Shown here one piece after another: positions 7,418 through 14,141 of a stretch of DNA of 24,000 nt (positions are counted from its first letter, which is position 1; each line of letters begins with the position of its first letter). The DNA is from Lachnospiraceae bacterium UBA1760. GTDB lineage: Bacteria > Bacillota > Clostridia > Lachnospirales > Lachnospiraceae. The stretch spans positions 6,150-30,149 of the forward strand of contig DCHE01000072.1 in assembly GCA_002314775.1 (NCBI GenBank), in the 5' to 3' direction. Made by a program: the position numbers and the translations under genes. Under the pieces are notes generated by a model, which saw nothing but the letters and a program-made list of their open reading frames with translations, searched no databases and was not told the origin of the DNA.

Positions 7418-10400
7418 TGCCAAAGAATCCTAACATTAGAAAAGTAGTAGTTATTGGTTCAGGTCCTATCGTAATCGGACAGGCAGCAGAGTTTGACTAT
7501 GCAGGAACACAGGCTTGCCGTTCTCTTAAGGAGGAGGGTATATGCGTTGTTCTTATCAACTCAAATCCAGCTACCATTATGACTGACAAGGATATCGCAG
7601 ATAAGGTATATATCGAGCCTCTTACACCAGATGTTGTAAAGGCTGTTATCGTAAAGGAAAAGCCAGATTCAATCCTTCCAACACTTGGTGGACAGGCTGC
7701 TCTTAACATCGCAATGGAGCTTGATGAGTCGGGATTTTTAAGAGAGCATAACGTAAGGCTTCTTGGTACTTCAGCTAAGACCATAAAGAAGGCTGAGGAC
7801 AGACTTGAGTTCAAGCGTACAATGGAGAAGATTAAGGAGCCATGTGCTCCTTCAGAGGTTGTTACAAACCTTAAGGATGGTCTTGCCTTTGTTGAGAAGA
7901 TTGGATATCCAATAGTTCTTCGTCCTGCTTACACACTTGGTGGTTCAGGTGGAGGAATTGCAAATAATGAGGAGGAATTCCTTGAGATTCTTGAGAACGG
8001 TTTAAGACTTAGCCGTGTTGGACAGGTTCTTGTAGAGAGATGTATCGCAGGCTGGAAGGAAATCGAGTACGAGGTAATGCGTGATGCAAATGGTACCTGT
8101 ATTACAGTATGTAACATGGAAAACCTTGACCCGGTTGGAGTTCATACAGGAGATTCAATCGTAGTTGCTCCTTCACAGACACTTGCCGATAAGGAGCATC
8201 AGATGCTTAGAAGCTCAGCTCTTAATATCATTTCTGAGCTTGACATAAGAGGTGGATGTAATGTACAGTTTGCACTTCACCCAACAACCTTTGAGTATTG
8301 TGTAATCGAGGTAAATCCTAGAGTTTCACGTTCGTCAGCACTTGCTTCAAAGGCAACAGGTTATCCTATTGCCAAGGTATCAGCTAAGATTGCGCTTGGT
8401 TATAACCTTGATGAAATTCAGAATGCAATTACTAAAAAGACCTATGCAAGTTTTGAGCCTGCACTTGACTATGTAGTAGTTAAGTTCCCAAGACTTCCAT
8501 TTGATAAGTTTATATCTGCTTCAAGAAAGCTTACAACTCAGATGAAGGCTACAGGTGAGGTTATGAGTATCTGTACTAACTTTGAGGGTGCTCTTATGAA
8601 GGCACTTCGTTCTCTTGAGCAGCATGTTGACAGCCTTATTTACGAGAATCTCTCAGAGCTTCCTGAGGAGGAGATTCACGAGAGACTTTACAAGGTTGAT
8701 GATAGAAGAATCTTCGTTGTTGCAGAAGCCTTAAGAAGAGGCATTTCAGTAACAGAGATTCATGAGAAAACAAAGATAGACAGATGGTTCCTTGACAAGA
8801 TTAATAACCTTGTTATCGAGGAGAAAATACTTAAGGAGGCTACTGAGCTTACCAAGGATATTCTCTTTGAGGCAAAGAGACTTGAGTTCCCTGACACAGT
8901 TATTGCTAAGCTTACAGGAAAGACTGAGACAGAGATTAAGGAACTTAGATACAGCTATGGAATCCATGCTGCATACAAGATGGTTGATACCTGTGCAGCA
9001 GAGTTCGAGGCTTACACTCCATATTATTACTCATGCTTTGACGGTGTTTCAGAGGTAGAAGAGGATAATACAAAGAAGAAGATTATGGTTCTTGGTTCTG
9101 GACCAATCCGTATTGGACAGGGTATCGAGTTCGATTACTGTTCAGTACACAGTACCTGGGCACTTAAGAATCATGGTTACGAGACAATTATTGTAAATAA
9201 CAATCCTGAGACAGTAAGTACAGACTTTGATATCGCTGATAAGCTCTACTTTGAGCCGCTTACAGCAGAGGATGTTGAGTCGATTGTTAATATAGAAAAG
9301 CCGGACGGAGCAGTAGTTCAGTTTGGTGGACAGACAGCAATCAAGCTTACAGAGGCTCTTCTTAAGATGGGTGTTAAAATCCTCGGAACAAGCGCTGAGA
9401 ATGTTGATGCCGCAGAGGATAGAGAGCTCTTTGATGAGATACTTGAGAAGTGTTGTATTCCAAGACCTGCTGGTAAGACAGTATTTACAAGAGAGGAAGC
9501 ACTTGAGGCTGCAAATGAACTCGGCTATCCAGTTCTCGTTCGTCCTTCATACGTTCTTGGTGGACAGGGAATGCAGATTGCGATTTCTGATAAGGATATC
9601 ATAGAGTTCATGGATGTAATCAACAGATATGTTCAGGAGCATCCAATCCTTGTAGATAAGTATCTTATGGGTAAAGAGGTTGAGGTTGATGCCGTATGTG
9701 ATGGTGAGGATATTGTAATTCCAGGTATTATGGAGCATGTTGAGAGAGCAGGTATCCATTCTGGAGATAGTATTTCCGTATATCCGGCACAGAGCCTTAC
9801 ACCAAAGATTAAGAGAGTAATTGAGGATTACACAAGAAAGCTTGCTCAGAATCTTCATGTTATCGGACTTATTAATATTCAGTTTATCGTATATAATGAT
9901 GAGGTTTATGTAATCGAGGTTAATCCAAGATCAAGCCGTACAGTACCATATATCAGTAAGGTTACCGGTATTCCAATCGTTGATCTTGCATCAAAGGTTA
10001 TCGTAGGTGAAAAGCTTAGGGATATGGGCTACACACCAGGACTTCAGCCAGAGGCAGAGTACTTTGCAATCAAAAAGCCAGTATTCTCATTTGAGAAAAT
10101 CAGGGGTGCTGAAATCAGCCTTGGACCTGAAATGAAGTCAACAGGTGAGTGTCTTGGTATTTCGAAGGACTACAACGAAGCTCTCTACAAGGCCTTCCTT
10201 GGAGCAGGAGTAAATATTCCAAAATACAAGAAGATGATTCTCACCGTTAAGGATTCAGATAAGATTGAAGCTATAGATATTGGAAAGAGATTCTGTGCAC
10301 TTGGTTATGAGATTTACTCAACAAGAAGCACCTGCAGAGTTTTAAATGAAAATGGAGTACCTGCGAAACCAATCAATAAGATTGAGCAGCCTTCACCAAA

Positions 10401-10617
10401 CCTTCTTGATCTCATCTTGAGTCATGAGATTGACCTTGTTATCGATACCCCTACACAGGGTGTTGACAAGAGTAAGGATGGTTTCCTTATCAGAAGACAT
10501 GCAATTGAGACAGGAGTTACTGTACTCACCAGTCTCGACACCGCTTCGGCACTACTTACAAGTCTTGAGTCTTCTGACAGAAATAATCTCTCACTTGTAG
10601 ATATTTCAGAAATCTAA
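7417..10617 (+). CDS. carB: Carbamoyl-phosphate synthase, large subunit
   Basis: Makes carbamoyl phosphate from bicarbonate, two ATP and the ammonia channelled from CarA. The 1066-residue length is standard. Two homologous halves are clear: each opens with a GSGPI/GQ..EFDY motif (near residues 14-28 and ~560-574), followed by an ATP-grasp domain containing RPSYVLGGQG or the equivalent RPAYTLGGSG. The oligomerisation region lies between (residues ~400-545). The C-terminal MGS-like allosteric domain (about residues 935-1060) includes the segment IDTPTQGVDKSKDG; in this family it senses effectors such as UMP and ornithine. The start overlaps the carA stop. A strong terminator follows. No other pyr or arg gene is adjacent, so the pathway served cannot be decided from context. 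Confidence 0.98.
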   Translation: MPKNPNIRKVVVIGSGPIVIGQAAEFDYAGTQACRSLKEEGICVVLINSNPATIMTDKDIADKVYIEPLTPDVVKAVIVKEKPDSILPTLGGQAALNIAMELDESGFLREHNVRLLGTSAKTIKKAEDRLEFKRTMEKIKEPCAPSEVVTNLKDGLAFVEKIGYPIVLRPAYTLGGSGGGIANNEEEFLEILENGLRLSRVGQVLVERCIAGWKEIEYEVMRDANGTCITVCNMENLDPVGVHTGDSIVVAPSQTLADKEHQMLRSSALNIISELDIRGGCNVQFALHPTTFEYCVIEVNPRVSRSSALASKATGYPIAKVSAKIALGYNLDEIQNAITKKTYASFEPALDYVVVKFPRLPFDKFISASRKLTTQMKATGEVMSICTNFEGALMKALRSLEQHVDSLIYENLSELPEEEIHERLYKVDDRRIFVVAEALRRGISVTEIHEKTKIDRWFLDKINNLVIEEKILKEATELTKDILFEAKRLEFPDTVIAKLTGKTETEIKELRYSYGIHAAYKMVDTCAAEFEAYTPYYYSCFDGVSEVEEDNTKKKIMVLGSGPIRIGQGIEFDYCSVHSTWALKNHGYETIIVNNNPETVSTDFDIADKLYFEPLTAEDVESIVNIEKPDGAVVQFGGQTAIKLTEALLKMGVKILGTSAENVDAAEDRELFDEILEKCCIPRPAGKTVFTREEALEAANELGYPVLVRPSYVLGGQGMQIAISDKDIIEFMDVINRYVQEHPILVDKYLMGKEVEVDAVCDGEDIVIPGIMEHVERAGIHSGDSISVYPAQSLTPKIKRVIEDYTRKLAQNLHVIGLINIQFIVYNDEVYVIEVNPRSSRTVPYISKVTGIPIVDLASKVIVGEKLRDMGYTPGLQPEAEYFAIKKPVFSFEKIRGAEISLGPEMKSTGECLGISKDYNEALYKAFLGAGVNIPKYKKMILTVKDSDKIEAIDIGKRFCALGYEIYSTRSTCRVLNENGVPAKPINKIEQPSPNLLDLILSHEIDLVIDTPTQGVDKSKDGFLIRRHAIETGVTVLTSLDTASALLTSLESSDRNNLSLVDISEI

Positions 10618-10634
10618 GATAGTATTTATATTGC

Positions 10635-10680
10635 AAAAAGGCTTCAGGTCTCACAAAGTTTGAGATCTGGAGCCTTTTTT
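10635..10680. terminator. Bidirectional terminator between carB and the XRE gene
   Basis: GGCTTCAGGTCTCA (10640-10653) pairs with TGAGATCTGGAGCC (10661-10674), a 14-bp stem with two G-T pairs. It is flanked by AAAAA (10635-10639) and TTTTTT (10675-10680). It therefore has a U-tract on both strands and serves the convergent genes on each side. Confidence 0.93.
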
Positions 10681-10681
10681 A

Positions 10682-11221
10682 TTAATCCTTCTTTTTCCTT
10701 TTCAGCACGCGGCGTGGTTTATCTGAGTCGAAGGTTCCTTTTGAAGCTGATGTATCCATTGTGGATGAATTGCCCTTCGGAGTTGAAATGTCCTTTGTTG
10801 TGGAAGAATTCATCGTGGTCGAAGTGCTCTTCGATGCAGCAGTATCCTTTGTAGTGGAGGTATTCCTTGATGAAGAAGCCTTCTTTGTTGTGGAAACACC
10901 TCCGTCAACAGGCATTACTCTTGCGGGCTGTTTTTTTATTGGTCTCTGATTGTTCCTTGCAACAGAAAGACTGCTCATAAACTGGTCCTGCTCTCTTAGA
11001 TATTCATTTGAAAAACATGAATTGATGTAGCTGTTTAAATCAACGCTGTAAACATTTGACAGCACGGTTATTATTTCGGCTGAAGGATTACATCTTCCGG
11101 TTTCGATATAGCTGTAGCCCTGTCTCGAAATATGAAGTACAGCTGCAACTTCTTTTTGAGTAAGGTTGTTCTTTAATCGCAGTGCTCTTAAGATACCACC
11201 CCAGTAGATTTTTGGTTCCAT
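10682..11221 (-). CDS. XRE-family HTH regulator with a Ser/Thr/Lys-rich repetitive tail
   Basis: A 179-residue protein. Residues ~8-62 are a Cro/C1-type helix-turn-helix, with LTQKEVAAVLHISRQGYSYIE as the recognition core followed by the family's NPSAEIITVLSNVYSV, so it should bind DNA. Residues ~63-100 are a linker. Residues ~105-168 are low complexity, built from imperfect repeats such as STTKDTS and ASKST. The last residues are very basic (KPRRVLKRKKKD). The tail is unusual for this family and probably disordered; it could aid non-specific nucleic-acid binding. The start is supported by AAGGAG 8 nt upstream on the minus strand. A small inverted repeat at 11271-11284 in its upstream region could be its own operator. 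Targets are unknown; thyA is the divergent neighbour. Confidence 0.8.
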   Translation of the reverse strand: MEPKIYWGGILRALRLKNNLTQKEVAAVLHISRQGYSYIETGRCNPSAEIITVLSNVYSVDLNSYINSCFSNEYLREQDQFMSSLSVARNNQRPIKKQPARVMPVDGGVSTTKKASSSRNTSTTKDTAASKSTSTTMNSSTTKDISTPKGNSSTMDTSASKGTFDSDKPRRVLKRKKKD

Positions 11222-11270
11222 AAAATTAATCTCCTTACTTTTGCTTATTACCGTTTCGCATTGGCTAAAA

Positions 11271-11284
11271 ATATGCTATCATAT
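11271..11284. promoter_or_regulatory. Possible operator between the XRE gene and thyA
   Basis: ATATG (11271-11275) and CATAT (11280-11284) form a perfect 5-4-5 inverted repeat about 50 nt upstream of the XRE start codon. Size and position suit autoregulation by a Cro/C1-type dimer. Nothing beyond symmetry and position supports it. Confidence 0.3.
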
Positions 11285-11374
11285 ATTAGTTAAAAAAGAT
11301 GATTTTGGGTCAGAATTGCATTTTTGGGTGTTTGAAGTATCGAATATGAGCGGTTTTAAAAAAAATGAGACCGT

Positions 11375-11402
11375 TTAGACGCATAAAACAGTATGCTTAG
11401 AC
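11375..11402 (+). promoter_or_regulatory. Symmetric element upstream of thyA
   Basis: TTAGAC (11375-11380) and a second TTAGAC (11397-11402) flank an inverted repeat, GCATA (11381-11385) with TATGC (11392-11396). The block ends 18 nt before the AAGGAGGT of thyA. It could be an operator or leader structure. No clear sigma-A promoter was found for thyA (weak candidate TTGAAG 11332-11337 / TTTAAA 11355-11360). Confidence 0.3.
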
Positions 11403-11432
11403 ACATGGAAAGTGCAATTAAAGGAGGTAATT

Positions 11433-12263
11433 ATGAGTTTAGCAGACGATTTGTTTATAAATATGTGCAAAGACATCATTGCAAATGGCTACAGCACTGA
11501 GGGTGAGAAGGTTAGACCAAAGTGGGAGGATGGTTCATTTGCGTACACTATAAAAAGATTTGGTGTTGTAAACAGATATGATTTGTCAAGGGAATTTCCG
11601 GCAATCACACTTAGAAAAACATACATTAAATCTGCAGTCGACGAGATGCTATGGATATGGCAGAAGAAGTCTAACAATGTCAATGAGCTTAAGAGTCATG
11701 TCTGGGATGAGTGGGCTGATGAGAATGGATCCATCGGCAAGGCGTACGGTTATCAGATGGGTGTTAAGCACATTTACAGAGAAGGAGAGATGGATCAGGT
11801 TGACAGAGTTATCTATGATCTTAAGAACAATCCTTACAGCAGACGAATCATGACCAATATCTATGTTCACCAGGATCTTCATGAGATGAATCTTTATCCG
11901 TGTGCATACAGCATGACTTTCAATGTTACAGGTGACAGGCTTAATGCGATTCTAAATCAGAGATCTCAGGATGTACTTGCTGCAAATAACTGGAATGTAG
12001 TTCAGTATGCGGTGCTCGTTCATATGCTTGCTCAGGTTACAGGCTTCAAGCCTGGAGAGCTTGTTCATGTAATTGCTGATGCGCACATTTACGACAGACA
12101 TATTCCAATCGTAAAGGAGCTTATCGAGAGAAAGACAAATCCTGCTCCAAAGTTTACACTAAATCCGGACATAAAGGATTTCTACAAGTTTACAACAGAT
12201 GATATTACTATTGAGGATTATGTTACTGGACCACAGATAACCAATATTCCAATTGCAGTTTAA
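11433..12263 (+). CDS. thyA: Thymidylate synthase
   Basis: Converts dUMP to dTMP using methylene-tetrahydrofolate, which becomes dihydrofolate. The 276-residue length is normal. Recognisable blocks are ELLWIWQ-like EMLWIWQKKSNNVNEL, HVWDEWADENGSIGKAYGYQ, the NNPYSRR phosphate-binding stretch, the nucleophile region LYPCAYSMTF with C157, NQRSQD, and the folate/dUMP-binding DAHIYDRH. The usual PCH...Q around the nucleophile reads PCAYSMT here. From memory, Bacillus subtilis ThyA also departs from PCH at this point, so I read this as that subgroup rather than an inactive protein. ATG 11433 is chosen because AAGGAGGT lies at 11421-11428. folA follows after 63 nt with no terminator, giving a thymidylate cycle operon. 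Confidence 0.95.
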   Translation: MSLADDLFINMCKDIIANGYSTEGEKVRPKWEDGSFAYTIKRFGVVNRYDLSREFPAITLRKTYIKSAVDEMLWIWQKKSNNVNELKSHVWDEWADENGSIGKAYGYQMGVKHIYREGEMDQVDRVIYDLKNNPYSRRIMTNIYVHQDLHEMNLYPCAYSMTFNVTGDRLNAILNQRSQDVLAANNWNVVQYAVLVHMLAQVTGFKPGELVHVIADAHIYDRHIPIVKELIERKTNPAPKFTLNPDIKDFYKFTTDDITIEDYVTGPQITNIPIAV

Positions 12264-12326
12264 ACCTATGTATTCCGTTAGAAAGCAGCCAGTTTATCTG
12301 GTGTGATATAGATTGAGAGGTATAAG

Positions 12327-12833
12327 ATGAACTTAATAGTTGCAGTAGACAAGAACTGGGCAATCGGAAGCAAGAATGAGCTTCTGGTAAGAATTCCAAA
12401 TGATCACAAGTTTTTTAGAACAGTCACTATGGGAAAGGTGGTTGTACTAGGAAGAAAAACCCTGGCAGGTTTTCCAAATGGACTTCCACTTAAGGGAAGA
12501 ACAAACATTATTTTGTCATCCAACAAGGATTTCAAGGTGAAGGATGGAATAGTAGTCCATAACGAAGAGGAGCTCTTTAATGAGCTAAAAAAATATAGAG
12601 ACGATGATATTTATGTAATTGGCGGAGGTATGGTCTATGAGATGCTGCTTCCATATTGCAGGATCGCACATGTGACAAAAATAGACTATGAATACGATGC
12701 GGACACCTATTTCCCTGACCTTGACAAGCTTCCAGAATGGAAGATTGTTGATGAGAGTGACGAGGAAACCTACTTCAGCATTGAGTATGCATTTTACAAA
12801 TATCAGAATGATAAGCCGGTTGCATACAGATAA
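12327..12833 (+). CDS. folA: Dihydrofolate reductase
   Basis: Reduces dihydrofolate to tetrahydrofolate with NADPH, restoring the cofactor consumed by ThyA encoded just upstream. The 168-residue length is typical. The N-terminal MNLIVAVDKNWAIGSKNELL matches the DHFR opening (substrate and Met20-loop region). The acidic active-site residue is D26 in IPNDHKFFR. The NADPH-binding motifs TMGKVVVLGRKTLAGFP and DIYVIGGGMVYEMLL are both present. A GAGAGG site precedes the ATG by 6 nt. A stem-loop follows the stop codon and probably ends the thyA-folA transcript. Confidence 0.96.
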   Translation: MNLIVAVDKNWAIGSKNELLVRIPNDHKFFRTVTMGKVVVLGRKTLAGFPNGLPLKGRTNIILSSNKDFKVKDGIVVHNEEELFNELKKYRDDDIYVIGGGMVYEMLLPYCRIAHVTKIDYEYDADTYFPDLDKLPEWKIVDESDEETYFSIEYAFYKYQNDKPVAYR

Positions 12834-12851
12834 TTAAATAATAAAAAGTGA

Positions 12852-12889
12852 AAAAGTGCACAAATATACAAAATGATTTGTGCACTTTT
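12852..12889 (+). terminator. Putative terminator after folA
   Basis: AAAAGTGCACAAAT (12852-12865) and ATTTGTGCACTTTT (12876-12889) form a perfect 14-bp stem with a 10-nt loop. The 3' arm ends in only four T, so termination may be partial. The symmetric A and T arms would also allow function on the other strand. Confidence 0.65.
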
Positions 12890-12903
12890 GCACAACAAAA
12901 GAT

Positions 12904-12931
12904 TTGAATTATATCAAAATTGTGTTATAAT
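12904..12931 (+). promoter_or_regulatory. Promoter of the YbjQ/zinc-finger gene
   Basis: TTGAAT (12904-12909), a 16-nt spacer and TATAAT (12926-12931), with TGT just upstream as an extended -10. Predicted start is near 12938. A small hairpin, ATGTG/CACAT (12942-12957), would then sit at the 5' end of the mRNA. Confidence 0.75.
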
Positions 12932-12941
12932 GTTTAAGAAT

Positions 12942-12957
12942 ATGTGCTTGTACACAT
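12942..12957 (+). other. Small 5' leader hairpin
   Basis: ATGTG (12942-12946) pairs with CACAT (12953-12957) around a 6-nt loop. It lies within a few nucleotides of the predicted transcription start and might protect the mRNA 5' end. The stem is short. Confidence 0.35.
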
Positions 12958-12995
12958 TTGTATGGGCGTAAGATTTTCAGGAGGGTATTTAGTTT

Positions 12996-14075
12996 ATGGC
13001 AAAGATTATGACAACAACAGGACCAGGTTTTGAGGGCTATGAAATCGAGGAGTATATCGGTTTTGTTAGTGGACAGGTTGCAATCGGAACAAACCTTATT
13101 CAGGGTATCGCTGGCGGTGTTTCAGATAATTCAGAGAAGGATCTTGCAGCAGTAGAGAATATGCATGAGGATGTTCTTAAGGATCTTGAGAAGCATGTAC
13201 TTGCAATGAAGGGTAATGCAGTTATTGGACTTACTATGAATTACGCAGAGCTTGCATCAGGCTCATCTGCTATTATTGCAACAGGTACATGCGTAAAGAT
13301 TAACAAGAAGAAGATTATTTCTGACAATATCCACAAGGAGCTTGTTGTTACAAACTATTATACAAGACTTGTTCCAAGACCAGTAAAGGTTCTGCTTGAT
13401 GGAACAAAGCAGGATGTTAAGATGTCAGTTTGGTTCTACAACTACAATCTTGACGATATTCTTGCAGTAAGAGCAGATGTTGAGCTTACAAATCTTTATG
13501 ATGAGAAGCTTGTTATTAAGGGAGCAGATTTCGTATTCAATAAGGGTAATATTTCTCTTATCGAGTCTGAGTATATTGATACTCCACTTACACCAAGTGA
13601 TGTTGCACTCCTTAAGGATGCAAAGGTAATTATCAGCAAATATGTAACACCAAGAGGAGTATTTGCTTGTAATGACCAGCCAGTTAACGTATCTATGTCA
13701 GTACATAAGCTTGAGGCACTTAAGATTAAGCGTGGTATTGATGCAGTTGAGAAGTACAGAACAGATGGAATGATCTGGACATGTAACTGTGGTTACGTAA
13801 ATGAGGCAGGAGCAGAGGAGTGTCTTGTATGTTCACGTAAGCAGGAGGATATGAAGAGCCATACATCATTTAACTATGATGAGATGATTGCCAGAATGAA
13901 CGAGAAGGAGTTCGTTATGGAGATTAAGGATGTTCTTATGGAGTACATTAAGGACATCGATCCAAAGTACAGAATGGAGCTTCTTGAGATTATGGAGTCA
14001 GGTCTTCAGTATGAGAAGACACGTGGAAATATGAAGGATACTGTTATTGAAAAGGTTGAGAAGGTATTCGAATAA
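12996..14075 (+). CDS. YbjQ-like (UPF0145) domain protein with a C-terminal zinc finger
   Basis: A 359-residue soluble protein. Residues ~1-105 match the YbjQ/UPF0145 'heavy-metal-binding' fold: the opening MTTTGPGFEGYEIEEYIGFV, then the segment NAVIGLTMNYAEL and a closing beta strand (ATGTCVKI). Residues ~110-250 form an uncharacterised beta-rich middle domain. A RanBP2-like zinc finger follows, W261-T-C263-N-C265 then C276 and C279, with the characteristic N between the Cys pairs. Residues ~295-359 are helical and charged. The role of YbjQ-type proteins is not established; the finger suggests protein or RNA binding. It has its own promoter at 12904-12931 and AGGAGGG at 12979-12985. The next gene has its own promoter, so this is likely monocistronic. 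Confidence 0.75.
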   Translation: MAKIMTTTGPGFEGYEIEEYIGFVSGQVAIGTNLIQGIAGGVSDNSEKDLAAVENMHEDVLKDLEKHVLAMKGNAVIGLTMNYAELASGSSAIIATGTCVKINKKKIISDNIHKELVVTNYYTRLVPRPVKVLLDGTKQDVKMSVWFYNYNLDDILAVRADVELTNLYDEKLVIKGADFVFNKGNISLIESEYIDTPLTPSDVALLKDAKVIISKYVTPRGVFACNDQPVNVSMSVHKLEALKIKRGIDAVEKYRTDGMIWTCNCGYVNEAGAEECLVCSRKQEDMKSHTSFNYDEMIARMNEKEFVMEIKDVLMEYIKDIDPKYRMELLEIMESGLQYEKTRGNMKDTVIEKVEKVFE

Positions 14076-14080
14076 TTTCA

Positions 14081-14109
14081 TTGTAAATGACCTATCTATG
14101 TGTTAAAAT
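14081..14109 (+). promoter_or_regulatory. Promoter of the TPR/Glu-rich gene block
   Basis: TTGTAA (14081-14086), a 17-nt spacer and TAAAAT (14104-14109), preceded by TGT as an extended -10. Predicted start is near 14116, about 25 nt before the preferred GTG start. Confidence 0.75.
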
Positions 14110-14141
14110 TTAAATAATGACTAAAACTAGAGGTGAATGAA

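Noticed and set aside
10660..10949. Two short plus-strand open frames over the XRE gene
   Set aside because: Shadows of the low-complexity tail on the opposite strand; the first begins inside the terminator.
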